Positions 46,396 through 54,843 of a stretch of DNA of 64,000 nucleotides are shown piece by piece. How positions within the stretch are numbered: the stretch's first letter is position 1; each line of letters starts with the position of its first letter. Source of the stretch: Ignatzschineria sp. Its GTDB lineage: Bacteria; Pseudomonadota; Gammaproteobacteria; Cardiobacteriales; Wohlfahrtiimonadaceae. The translations under genes were made by a program, and so were the position numbers. The stretch is from NCBI GenBank assembly GCA_030150405.1, contig JASLFU010000016.1:1-64000 (forward strand). The letters run 5' to 3'. The notes below the pieces were generated by a model. It made no database searches. It was not told where the DNA came from and saw nothing but the letters and a program-made list of their open reading frames with translations.

Positions 46396-47853
46396 TTAGT
46401 TACGCCAGAAGCTCGGGGTTATTAGCACAAAGAGTGTAAAGATCTCTAGCCGCCCTAAAATCATGGTAAAGACTAAGGTCGAGAGGGAAGCAGGGGAGAG
46501 TGAGCTGTAATTACTGGCGACCTCCCCTAAGCCAGGGCCTGTAATATTTAAGCAGGCAGCAACGGCGGAAAAAGCATCTAAAGGGGTGAGACCAAAGGCG
46601 GTCATAACGAGGGTTAAAATAGCTGTAGAGAGCGCATAGAGCCCTAAAAAAGCCCAAACACTCCCTAAAATATTGGGGGGAATAATACGCTTATTTAAAC
46701 GAACAGGAAAGCGAGCATGGGGATGGATTAAGAGCTTAACCTCCCGCAAGGCTTGTTTGGTAAGAAGGAGAACCCGAATCACCTTCATTCCTCCCGAGGT
46801 TGAGCCAGAGCAGCCCCCAATAAAGGTGATAAAGACGATTAAAATGGGGATGTAGCTCGGCCAATCATTAAAGTTCGAGATGGAGAGCCCTGTGGTGGTA
46901 ATCATGGAGATAACAGCAAACGCCGCCTCATGGAGAGCTCTGCCGATGGTGGCAAACTCCTGATGATAGTAGAGCCCCATCGCCACTAAAAGGATCGCCG
47001 TAATGCAGATAAAGAAAAAGGCCTGAAACTCTGTATTTTCCAGGTAATAGCGGAAGCTTCGTTTACGAAAGGCTAAGAAGTGAGCGGTAAAATTTACGCC
47101 CCCTAAAAACATAAAGAGAATAGCGGTACTTTCGATAAAGCGGCTCTCAAAATGGCCAAGGCTGGCATCGTAATTCGAAAAGCCCGCAGTGGCCACTGTG
47201 GTAAAACCGTGGGTAATGGCATCAAAAAGATCCATCCCCCCAATGAGGTAAGCAATAATACATAAAAAGAGCAATACCAGATAAACCGACCAAAGATTAC
47301 GGGCTGTCTGGGCGATTCTTGGGGTGAGCTTATCCTCCTTGATCGGGCCGGAGGCCTCCACTTTAAAGAGTGCCATGCCCCCCATGCCTAAAAGCGGCAT
47401 AATCGCCACAGCGAGAATAACGATCCCCATCCCGCCAAAAAAATGGAGCTGAGTGCGGTACCAGAGGAGTGATTTGGGCAGTAGTTCAAGTTCCGAGAGC
47501 ACCGTCGCCCCTGTGGTGGTAAAGCCTGAAGTTGCCTCAAAAAGCGCATGGCTAAAGGGGAGCGATAAGATGGGGGAGATCATAAAGGGGAGCGCACTAA
47601 TTAAGCTTAAACTGGTCCAGAAGAGGGCAACAATCAAGAAGCCATCTCGTGTTTTTAGCCGATTTTTTACCGAGTAGAAGGGCACCCATAATAAGAGCCC
47701 AAGAGAGAGGCTAACTAAAAAGGTCATAATAAAGTAGGGTGCTTGCTTATCGTCATAGATCCAAGAGACAAGCGCAGGGATAAGATAGGTAAAGCTAAAG
47801 CTGCTTATAAATATCCCCATAATTTTAAAAATAATCGCCACTTGAGTGCGCAT
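46396..47853 (-). CDS. trkH: Trk-type potassium uptake protein TrkH
   Basis: Membrane subunit of a potassium channel/transporter. The 485-residue protein has about ten helices and the four K+ pore repeats, seen as SGFTTTGATVL, GFTTVATAGFSNYD, MITTTGLSISNF and CLNITGPGLGEVASN. The potassium filter glycines are present. The ATP/NAD-binding partner TrkA is not adjacent. Similar in length to E. coli TrkH (483). Confidence 0.94.
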   Translation of the reverse strand: MRTQVAIIFKIMGIFISSFSFTYLIPALVSWIYDDKQAPYFIMTFLVSLSLGLLLWVPFYSVKNRLKTRDGFLIVALFWTSLSLISALPFMISPILSLPFSHALFEATSGFTTTGATVLSELELLPKSLLWYRTQLHFFGGMGIVILAVAIMPLLGMGGMALFKVEASGPIKEDKLTPRIAQTARNLWSVYLVLLFLCIIAYLIGGMDLFDAITHGFTTVATAGFSNYDASLGHFESRFIESTAILFMFLGGVNFTAHFLAFRKRSFRYYLENTEFQAFFFICITAILLVAMGLYYHQEFATIGRALHEAAFAVISMITTTGLSISNFNDWPSYIPILIVFITFIGGCSGSTSGGMKVIRVLLLTKQALREVKLLIHPHARFPVRLNKRIIPPNILGSVWAFLGLYALSTAILTLVMTAFGLTPLDAFSAVAACLNITGPGLGEVASNYSSLSPASLSTLVFTMILGRLEIFTLFVLITPSFWRN

Positions 47854-48279
47854 TGCTGATTCTCTCTTATCGATATTGGTGATCGGTCATCTTATCGGCA
47901 GAGGCTCTACTTTTGCCCTTTTCTGCGCGAGCCTAAAATTATAACGATTTATAATGTTTTAGGAGGAAAAAAATAGAATATTGGGATCGTGCTCTTTAAA
48001 TACCCGCTCTTTAAAGCTTTGCTAGCAGCGGGCGGGCTCTCCCTTTTCTTATTAAAAGAGTATGGAAAAGGTGAGCTTTTAGGGCATTTAGGTAAAAGGG
48101 GCAAAGGAAAAGCGCACCCCTATAAAGGTTAAATAATTGAGATTGATATAAAAAAGGCAGTTAATTTTTCATAAACTCTTGCATTCTAACCGGTTATGCT
48201 ACAGAATATTAGGTGTGTCTCAGAGGGTATTCAACGAGACTACACATCTTTTAAATTAATTTAATTTAAGGAAATAACA
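47854..48279. other. Region between trkH and the mini-lipoprotein gene (426 bp)
   Basis: It contains a candidate small frame at 47989-48132 (listed separately) and, before the lipoprotein gene, TTGCAT (48179-48184) with CAGAAT (48202-48207), spacer 17, as a possible promoter. A TATAAT at 47950-47955 lacks a -35. Nothing else is recognisable. Confidence 0.4.
47989..48132 (+). CDS. Candidate small protein, 47 residues
   Basis: A frame from GTG 47989 to TAA 48130-48132 encodes a peptide with a hydrophobic N-terminal half (LFKYPLFKALLAAGG then LSLFLLKEYG) and a Gly/Lys-rich basic tail (LGKRGKGKAHPYKG). Such a helix plus basic tail resembles small membrane proteins. The ribosome-binding site AGGAGG is 22 nt upstream, too far to be convincing. 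It could be real or chance. Confidence 0.3.
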   Translation: MLFKYPLFKALLAAGGLSLFLLKEYGKGELLGHLGKRGKGKAHPYKG

Positions 48280-48465
48280 ATGAAAAACTTAGTAAAAATC
48301 ACTGCAATCGCAGCTTTAGGCGCGATCACTGTTGGTTGTGCATCAACAGCTACTTCAGAAACTAAAGCAGACGAAGCTTTAAGAACAGCTAACGAAGCGA
48401 AAAGCATTGCAATCGCTACACAAGCTCAGTTCGACAAATACTTCACTAAAACACGTTACAAATAA
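48280..48465 (+). CDS. Braun/OprI-type small lipoprotein with C-terminal lysine
   Basis: The 61-residue protein has a lipoprotein signal with lipobox ITVGC (Cys20). The mature part is about 41 residues, with an Ala-rich heptad-like helix (ADEALRTANEAKSIAIATQAQ), and it ends in TRYK with a terminal Lys61. Braun lipoprotein (Lpp) ends in YRK, and its terminal lysine is joined to peptidoglycan by L,D-transpeptidases. The mature chain is shorter than E. coli Lpp (58 residues). AAGGAAATAACA precedes ATG 48280. It has a strong terminator and biased codons, so it is probably highly expressed. Confidence 0.85.
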   Translation: MKNLVKITAIAALGAITVGCASTATSETKADEALRTANEAKSIAIATQAQFDKYFTKTRYK

Positions 48466-48488
48466 TAACGGGTTTTAATTGAATATAA

Positions 48489-48519
48489 AAAAGGGTTCCT
48501 TCGGGAGCCCTTTTCTTTT
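48489..48519 (+). terminator. Terminator of the mini-lipoprotein gene
   Basis: AAAGGGTTCC (48490-48499) and GGAGCCCTTT (48504-48513), with one G.U, surround a UUCG loop and are followed by TCTTTT. Confidence 0.88.
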
Positions 48520-48859
48520 GCTTAGGATTTTTTATTAACCTTTCAAAAATATTTTAAAGTTTCTTCTAGCCCTCACAGCCCTCTCAGCGCTCCACCCCCC
48601 TTAAAGAGCCCTTAGCGAAGGTGTAAAGATCAATATAAAACGAGATCTATGCTAAAGGACATATTTTAACAAGCGGATAAATAGCGATTATTCCCATTAA
48701 TGCTTTTATCTTTTTTAATATTGAGAGAGTTACTTAAAGATTAATTCCAAAATTAACTGCCAAATTAACCTTCCCCTTAATAGGGCGCGGGGGGATTCAA
48801 TAATCCAAAGGGATAATCAATATCGTTAAATATTTCTCAATTTTCTTAAATAAGGGGCA

Positions 48860-48908
48860 TAAAAAAGCCGCCTCTCTCTTTATATTCCTAATATAAAAAG
48901 AGGGCGAC
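48860..48908 (-). terminator. Terminator after hemB
   Basis: On the - strand a long stem (CGCCCTCTTTTTATATT pairing with AATATAAAGAGAGAGGCGG, with small imperfections, 48867-48907) with a 3-nt loop is followed by T6. Confidence 0.85.
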
Positions 48909-48963
48909 ATTCTCGCTATTTCTCATCTATCTTATTTTGATGAGCCGAATGAATAGATAGCCT

Positions 48964-49971
48964 TTAATCCTCTTTTAACCAGGTGGCCACATCTTTAGCA
49001 AAGTAGGTTAAGATCGCATCGGCGCCAGCCCGTTTAAAGCAGATCATCGTCTCCATAACGGTGTTTTTCTCCGCTAGCCAGCCATGATTAAAGGCGGCTT
49101 TCATCATCGCATATTCGCCCGATACATGGTAAGCCATTGTCGGGAGGAGAAAGTTATCCTTCACCTCTCGAATAACATCGAGATAGGGCATCCCCGGCTT
49201 AATCATCACCATATCTGCGCCCTCTTGAATATCGAGCGCAACTTCATAGAGTGCCTCTCGGCGATTAGCAGGGTCCATCTGGTAGCTCTTTTTATCGGCT
49301 TCGCCCAATAACTCTCGGGAGCCTACAGCATCTCGAAACGGCCCATAATATTCAGAAGCATATTTTGCCGCGTAGCTTAAAATTTTAGTATTAATATAGC
49401 CCGACTCTTCAAACGCCTCTCGTATAGCGCCAATTCGGCCATCCATCATATCGGAAGGAGCGACAATATCCACCCCCGCTTCGGCATGGCTGAGCGCCTG
49501 TTTTACCAATACCTCTTTCGTCTCCTCATTAAGAATATAGCCGGTGCGATCGGTTAGCCCATCTTGCCCGTGGAGCGTATAAGGGTCGAGCGCAACATCG
49601 GTAATAATGCCTAATTGGGGGAGGGCAGCCTTTAACTCCCGCACGGCGGTTTGGACTAAGCCGTTGGGGTTGTAAGCCTCTTTGGCATCATCGGAGCGGA
49701 TATCATTGCTTAAATTTGGAAAAAGAGCGATGGCGGGGATGCCGAGCTCATAGAGTGTTTTCGCTTCTTCGATTAAAAGATCAATGGAGAGCCGCTCAAT
49801 CCCCGGCATCGATTCCACCGCCTCCCGCCTATTCTCCCCTTCAATTACAAAAAGGGGCTGAATAAGGTCTGCGCTCTGAAGATGGTTTTCTGCCATTAAG
49901 CGGCGAGAGAATGCATCTTTACGCATTCTGCGGGGGCGAGTATGGGGATATTTACCGGTAAAGATATTCAT
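48964..49971 (-). CDS. hemB: Delta-aminolevulinic acid dehydratase (porphobilinogen synthase)
   Basis: Condenses two aminolevulinate molecules to porphobilinogen for haem synthesis. The 335-residue protein has the two active-site lysine regions (KILSYAAKYASEYYGPFRDA and DMVMIKPGMPYLD). The metal-site segment reads DVALDPYTLHGQDG, lacking the three cysteines of zinc enzymes, so it is the magnesium type, as in Pseudomonas. Length and motifs are normal. Confidence 0.95.
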   Translation of the reverse strand: MNIFTGKYPHTRPRRMRKDAFSRRLMAENHLQSADLIQPLFVIEGENRREAVESMPGIERLSIDLLIEEAKTLYELGIPAIALFPNLSNDIRSDDAKEAYNPNGLVQTAVRELKAALPQLGIITDVALDPYTLHGQDGLTDRTGYILNEETKEVLVKQALSHAEAGVDIVAPSDMMDGRIGAIREAFEESGYINTKILSYAAKYASEYYGPFRDAVGSRELLGEADKKSYQMDPANRREALYEVALDIQEGADMVMIKPGMPYLDVIREVKDNFLLPTMAYHVSGEYAMMKAAFNHGWLAEKNTVMETMICFKRAGADAILTYFAKDVATWLKED

Positions 49972-50112
49972 GCTAAATCCTTTAAATGATGATGGGTTAA
50001 GAGTAAAGAGCTGAGTATTTAGCCTGCTTACCCTTATAGAGTAAGGGGTAGAGCAGGCGTAAAAGCTAAGAAAAAGTTCTTAAGACAAAGATCTAACTGC
50101 TGGGGCGATCGT

Positions 50113-51114
50113 TTACTCCTCTAATTTTTGCTCCCGGGCGAGAAGCTGTTTTAACGAGGTCATCGGGAGCACATTATGATGAAGAATCTGATAGACCTGA
50201 TTCGCAATAGGAAGATCAATCTCCAGAGACTTTCCTAATTCGTAGATATTCCCCACCACATTTGCCCCCTCTACCACTTGGCCAATCTCTTTAAAGGCAT
50301 CGGCGGCTTTTGTTCCCTTCCCGAGCAGAAGGCCAAAGCGGCGATTTCGGGATTGGTTATCGGTAGCGGTTAATACAAGATCCCCCATGCCCGCTAAGCC
50401 CATAAAGGTTTTAATATCTCCCCCAAGGGCGACGCCTAAGCGGCTCATCTCTGCTAATCCCCGGGTAATAAGGGCTGCACGGGCATTTGCGCCAAAGCCT
50501 AAGCCATCGGAGATCCCTGTGGCAATGGCGATCACATTTTTATAAGCGCCCGCTAATTGCACCCCTTTAATGTCGTGGTTGCCATAAACCCGCATGGTAT
50601 TGTGATGAAAGTAGGGGATCACCTCATTAATCTCATCTAAGCTATTACCGGCAATGGCAATAGCGGTGGGGTGTTGTTTAGCCACTTCTAGGGCAAAACT
50701 TGGGCCAGAGAGAATGGTAAACCGCCCATCGGGAAAGTGGCGATAGAAGGTATCGCTTAAAAAACCGTTATCGTCATGGTCGATCCCTTTTGTAGCGGAG
50801 ATAAAGGGGGGCCATTGATCGATATCGAGCACCCGTAGCTTAGCGAGGGTCTCATTAAAAGCGGTGGAAGGAATCGCCAGTAAAATGGCATCGGCCTCTT
50901 TTACGGCGGCCATTAAAGAGCTGGTTACGCTCAATTTCTCGGGGAAGGGGATTGCGGGGAGGTAATCCTCATTCATGCGGAGTTTTTGCATCTCTTCTAC
51001 ATGATCCGCCTTGTGGCTCCAAAGCGTGGTATTAAACTCTTGCGCCAGATGAATGGCTAATGCAGTCCCCCAAGATCCGGCACCAATAACGGCAATGGAT
51101 TTTGCATTGCTCAT
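50113..51114 (-). CDS. gpsA: Glycerol-3-phosphate dehydrogenase [NAD(P)+]
   Basis: Reduces dihydroxyacetone phosphate to sn-glycerol-3-phosphate for phospholipid synthesis. The 333-residue protein has the dinucleotide motif GAGSWGTALAIHLA, SGPSFALEVAKQHPTA, the catalytic Lys region GAYKNVIAIATGISDGLG and the LAGMGDLVLTATDNQSRNRRFG signature. Confidence 0.96.
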   Translation of the reverse strand: MSNAKSIAVIGAGSWGTALAIHLAQEFNTTLWSHKADHVEEMQKLRMNEDYLPAIPFPEKLSVTSSLMAAVKEADAILLAIPSTAFNETLAKLRVLDIDQWPPFISATKGIDHDDNGFLSDTFYRHFPDGRFTILSGPSFALEVAKQHPTAIAIAGNSLDEINEVIPYFHHNTMRVYGNHDIKGVQLAGAYKNVIAIATGISDGLGFGANARAALITRGLAEMSRLGVALGGDIKTFMGLAGMGDLVLTATDNQSRNRRFGLLLGKGTKAADAFKEIGQVVEGANVVGNIYELGKSLEIDLPIANQVYQILHHNVLPMTSLKQLLAREQKLEE

Positions 51115-51261
51115 AAATGACTCCTTCTAGCTGTAAATGATTCAATAGAGAGATTATATCATAGGGCTTATTTTTAGCGCTTTAGAAGGGTGGGGCGGGG
51201 ATCTTTTTATTAAGAGTAAGAGTTAAGGGGGCAGATAGTTACAAGCAGTAAGGGCAGGCAA

Positions 51262-51296
51262 TAAAAAAGCCCACATTCCGAAGAATGTAGGCCTTT
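51262..51296 (-). terminator. Terminator after porin 1
   Basis: On the - strand GCCTACATTC-UUCG-GAATGTGGGC (51269-51292), with one G.U, is followed by T6. The pairing is better in the - strand RNA than in the + strand RNA, which supports this direction. Confidence 0.85.
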
Positions 51297-51347
51297 TTTA
51301 AAGTTTCTGAGTAGTTCACTCGTTCTAATTATGCCGTTAGGCGTAAA

Positions 51348-52478
51348 TTAGAAGTCGTGACGCATACCGATAGATACTTTGTTGTCTTTAAGTTTTGGAT
51401 CAGCATCTTCGCCGTAGAATTTCGCTCTATCTTCGCCGTACTCAACCCATGCACGTGTACGTTGTGAGAGCTTTTGCTCAAAACCTACCGCCCATGACTT
51501 AACTTTGTCCTGTTTAACGCCAGCTAATTTCTCGCGGTTTTCGCCGTATGCTACGCGGATAGTGCTGTAGTTGTTAGGACCGAATGAAGAGCTGATACCA
51601 ACATCCCAACCCTTGTGCTTCTCTTTCTCGCCTTCTGCAGGGTTGTAACGACCTTCAGTGTAACCTGCTGTGAAGCGAACGTTGTCGTGTGAGTAACCTA
51701 AGTTAAGACCCCACGCTTTAGAGTTAACAGCATTATCAGTTTCATCAGCCTGTAAATCTAAACCACGTGTTTTACCTTGGAGGTAACCTGCTTTCGCGAA
51801 GAGTGCACCGTTGTCACCCATGTCGAAAGTGTAGTGTGCGTTGATTGTCCAGAGGTCTAAGTGCTTCTCACCGTTAAGCTCTTCGTCCATAACTACAGCT
51901 GCGTTGAAGCCGAAGCCGTTGAAATCAGGAGATACGTATGCAAGTGATTTACCTACACGATCAAGGCTTGTTTTGGTCATGTTACCGCCATCAAGCGCTT
52001 CTTTATCTGAGAACGCTCTGTGCATTACACGTTGTGCTGCAGTTGAGCCAACACCGTTGAAGTCGTCCATTACTGAACCGTCAACGATGGTTACTTTGAA
52101 TGGGTTGTCTTGACGACCCATAGCAACTGTACCCCAGTCACCAGTGAAGCCCATGTACGCTAAACGTGTGCTGAAGTTGTTGTCTTTTTCAGCTGTAGCG
52201 TTAGAAGCCATACCGTCGAAGCCCCACTCTAAGTGGTAGATAACTGCGTTGCCGTTACCTAAATCTTCAGAACCTTTAAGACCGATACGTGAACCTAAGT
52301 CGTTAAAGTTAGATACGCGGTTTTTAAGGTTGTTTTTAAGGCTGCCTTCGTTGTTCCAGCTTTCTGTTTTCTTGTTTTCGTAATCGAAACGAACAGAACC
52401 GTAAAGAACAGTTTCAGCTTGTGCTGCACCTAAAGTAAGAGCAGATGCTACTGCTACTGCAAAGATACTCTTTTTCAT
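51348..52478 (-). CDS. Outer-membrane porin (copy 1)
   Basis: General diffusion porin of the Gram-negative trimer type. The 376-residue protein has a signal peptide ending AQA (about 21), followed by ETVLYGSVRFDYENKK. Alternating beta-strand pattern, GSRIGLKGSEDLGNGNAVIYHLE, and a C-terminal Phe (MRHDF), the sorting signal for the outer membrane, are all present. GGAG precedes the ATG. It is closely similar to copy 2 at 53136, including the exact C-terminal residues and about 24 nt after the stop. Confidence 0.93.
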   Translation of the reverse strand: MKKSIFAVAVASALTLGAAQAETVLYGSVRFDYENKKTESWNNEGSLKNNLKNRVSNFNDLGSRIGLKGSEDLGNGNAVIYHLEWGFDGMASNATAEKDNNFSTRLAYMGFTGDWGTVAMGRQDNPFKVTIVDGSVMDDFNGVGSTAAQRVMHRAFSDKEALDGGNMTKTSLDRVGKSLAYVSPDFNGFGFNAAVVMDEELNGEKHLDLWTINAHYTFDMGDNGALFAKAGYLQGKTRGLDLQADETDNAVNSKAWGLNLGYSHDNVRFTAGYTEGRYNPAEGEKEKHKGWDVGISSSFGPNNYSTIRVAYGENREKLAGVKQDKVKSWAVGFEQKLSQRTRAWVEYGEDRAKFYGEDADPKLKDNKVSIGMRHDF

Positions 52479-53135
52479 GTTATCTCCATCGAGTTAAATA
52501 AAAATATAAGCGTTAAGACTCTTTAAAAGTCTATGGAGCGTATTTAAACGCATTTTTATCCTTTCTGCAACTTTATTTGTATTTTTAATACATTTTTTGA
52601 CGTTTATTATCATATTTACAACAGCAGAAGTGGCGAAGGGTGAAATTCGGAGGGGCTGTAATCCGCTATTTAAGCGCTATTTGGGGCTTTATCAAAAATG
52701 ATACATCTATTTGGGTGGGGAAAATAATTTTTTTATAAAAAAGGAGACTTTTCTCAAAATTTATAAAAAAGCGTATTAAAAAGGATACTTTTTGTGCTTT
52801 TATTAGCCACTTTTGGAGTGGGTGGCGGGGGCTTTCATCATATTGACGATTTTAAAATCTTACTCATTAAGGTTTAAAGCTTTAGATGGGGGGAGGTTTT
52901 GGGCTGAATATTAAAGATAGAAAGATCGCCCTCTATTTAAACGCTATCGCCAGTAAGAAGGGCTCAATAATAAAAGGAGATAAAAGAGCAGGGAAGAGGC
53001 AAGGGAATAAGGGGAGAGAATAGAGGTAGGAATAGGGGAGAATAAAGAGCCATAAAAAAAGCCCACATCTAAGATGTGGGCCTGTAACATTCTCTTTCGT
53101 GCTACACGATTCTAAATTATGCCGTTAGGCGTAAA
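52479..53135. other. Region between the two porin genes (657 bp)
   Basis: It holds the upstream region of porin 1 and the terminator of porin 2. A purine-rich tract (52966-53049, only about ten pyrimidines on the + strand) lies just before that terminator. I see no credible gene or operator in it. Any small RNA here cannot be judged from sequence alone. Confidence 0.5.
53053..53082 (-). terminator. Terminator after porin 2
   Basis: GCCCACATC (53061-53069) and GATGTGGGC (53073-53081) pair over a 3-nt loop, and T7 follows on the - strand. Confidence 0.9.
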
Positions 53136-54284
53136 TTAGAAGTCGTGACGCATACCGATAGATACTTTGTTGTCTTTAAGTTTGTCGAGATCTTGGTTTG
53201 CGAATTTAGACTCTTCTTGACCATACTCAACCCATGCGCGTGTACGTTGTGAGAGCTTTTGCTCAAAACCTACTGCCCATGATTTCACTTTATCTTTGTC
53301 GCCTTCTACTTTCACGTGGTTCTCACCATATGCTAAGCGAACAGTGCTGTAGTAGTTAGGACCAAACGAGAAGCTTGTACCTACGTCCCAACCTTTTGAT
53401 TTCTCTTTAACGTTGGTTTGTTCGTCTGTGTGGCGACCATCAGCGTATGCTGCAGTAAGGCCAAATGCGTCTTGTTTATAACCTAAGTTCACACCCCAAA
53501 CTTTAGCGTTGTTATCGTCGGTTGTTTTACCTTGGATATAACCTGCTTTCGCATAGAGGTTGCCGTTTGCGCCCATATCGTAGTTATAGCTTGCGTTTAC
53601 AGTCCAGAGGTCAACATGTTTGTTAGGTTTAAGATCTTCGTCCATGATTACGGCAGCGTTAAAGCCAAAGCCGTTAAAATCAGGCGAAACATACGCAAGT
53701 GCCTTACCTACGCGAGTAAGTGCAGTGCTTGTATGTTTTACTGAAGGAGCTGTGCCGACTACTTTATTATCTACAGTTACATCTGTTACAGATGCAAGGC
53801 CTGATTGAGTCATAAGGGTAGAAGTCATAGCGCGTTGAGTTGCTGCAGAACCTACGCCGTTGAAGTCATCGATAATAGAATCGTCAACGATGGTTTGTTT
53901 AAATGGGTTGTTTTGGCGACCCATTGCAACTGTACCCCAGTCACCAGTAAAGCCCATGTACGCTAAACGAGTGCTGAAGCTGTTGTCTTTTTCTTTAGTT
54001 GCGTTAGAACCCATACCGTTGAAGCCCCACTCTAAGTGGTAGATAACCGCGTTACCGTTACCTAAATCTTCAGAACCTTTAAGACCGATACGTGAACCTA
54101 AGTCGTTAAAGTTAGATACGCGCTCTTTGAGGTTTGTGCGAAGGCTTGAACCGTTATCCCAACCTTGCTCATCTTTCTTGTTTTCGTAATCAAAACGAAC
54201 AGAACCGTAAAGAACAGTTTCTGCTTGTGCTGCACCTAAAGTAAGTGCTGAAGCTACTGCTACTGCAAAGATACTCTTTTTCAT
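53136..54284 (-). CDS. Outer-membrane porin (copy 2)
   Basis: The 382-residue protein is a close paralogue of the porin at 51348: the first 20 residues are identical and the C-terminus DNKVSIGMRHDF is identical. Differences are mainly in surface loops, for example the added segment around MTSTLMTQSGLASVTDV (about 165-185). GGAGACTATT precedes the ATG. The two look like a recent tandem duplication with loops under diversifying change. Confidence 0.93.
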   Translation of the reverse strand: MKKSIFAVAVASALTLGAAQAETVLYGSVRFDYENKKDEQGWDNGSSLRTNLKERVSNFNDLGSRIGLKGSEDLGNGNAVIYHLEWGFNGMGSNATKEKDNSFSTRLAYMGFTGDWGTVAMGRQNNPFKQTIVDDSIIDDFNGVGSAATQRAMTSTLMTQSGLASVTDVTVDNKVVGTAPSVKHTSTALTRVGKALAYVSPDFNGFGFNAAVIMDEDLKPNKHVDLWTVNASYNYDMGANGNLYAKAGYIQGKTTDDNNAKVWGVNLGYKQDAFGLTAAYADGRHTDEQTNVKEKSKGWDVGTSFSFGPNYYSTVRLAYGENHVKVEGDKDKVKSWAVGFEQKLSQRTRAWVEYGQEESKFANQDLDKLKDNKVSIGMRHDF

Positions 54285-54843
54285 AATAGTCTCCGTTAGT
54301 GGATTGTGGCGGATTAATCATTAATCCTGGTTAAAATTTATATTTACTTTTAATGTCAGTGGCGATTGCCAACCTACAACTGCATTACATGCTATTTTTT
54401 GTAGCGGCGCAACAACTAATTGTGTTTTTTGATACAACACCCCTCAAATGTTGCAAAAAAACAACTTAAAAGGAGCTTTGGGTAAAATTTAGATGGGGTT
54501 AAAACGCTTTACTCCCCTGTAAATATGGGTTTTTTGAGCTTCTTGTTGCAAAAATGATACTACGACAAACAGGTGTGCGCAATTATTGCTCAAAATAGCA
54601 ATATTGAGAAATCTTTACATAAAAGTTAGTCAATTTTGGCATCTATAAGTGAGGAAAAGGCTTAAAAAGTAGGGAAAAGGTGAAGCATCCCCAAAGCGGG
54701 GAAGAAAGAAAAGGCACGGGGTTGATATTTAAGGGGGATAAAAAAGCGCCTATGGTGCTTTATCTCTCTAGGAGTTCCATAGGCGCTTGTGTGATAGCCC
54801 TATATTAAATAGGGCATTCTCTACTTAAAGTTTAGCTGAAAGC
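54285..54843. other. Region between porin 2 and lon (559 bp)
   Basis: It is the upstream region of porin 2 plus the end of lon. It contains a terminator for lon at 54739-54788 and otherwise A+T-rich sequence with no frame I can support. It could bind regulators of porin expression, but no palindrome is strong enough to name. Confidence 0.5.
54739..54788 (-). terminator. Terminator after lon
   Basis: AAGCGCCTATGG (54744-54755) and CCATAGGCGCTT (54777-54788) form a 12-bp stem with a folded loop, followed by TTTTTTATCC on the - strand. Confidence 0.85.

Larger units (their letters stand above)
48466..48963. other. Intergenic region between the mini-lipoprotein gene and hemB (498 bp)
   Basis: Apart from the terminators at 48489-48519 (+) and 48860-48908 (-), I see no promoter, open frame or repeat that I can defend. 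Runs such as CACCCCCC and GCGCGGGGGG give uneven composition, but nothing identifiable. Confidence 0.5.
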
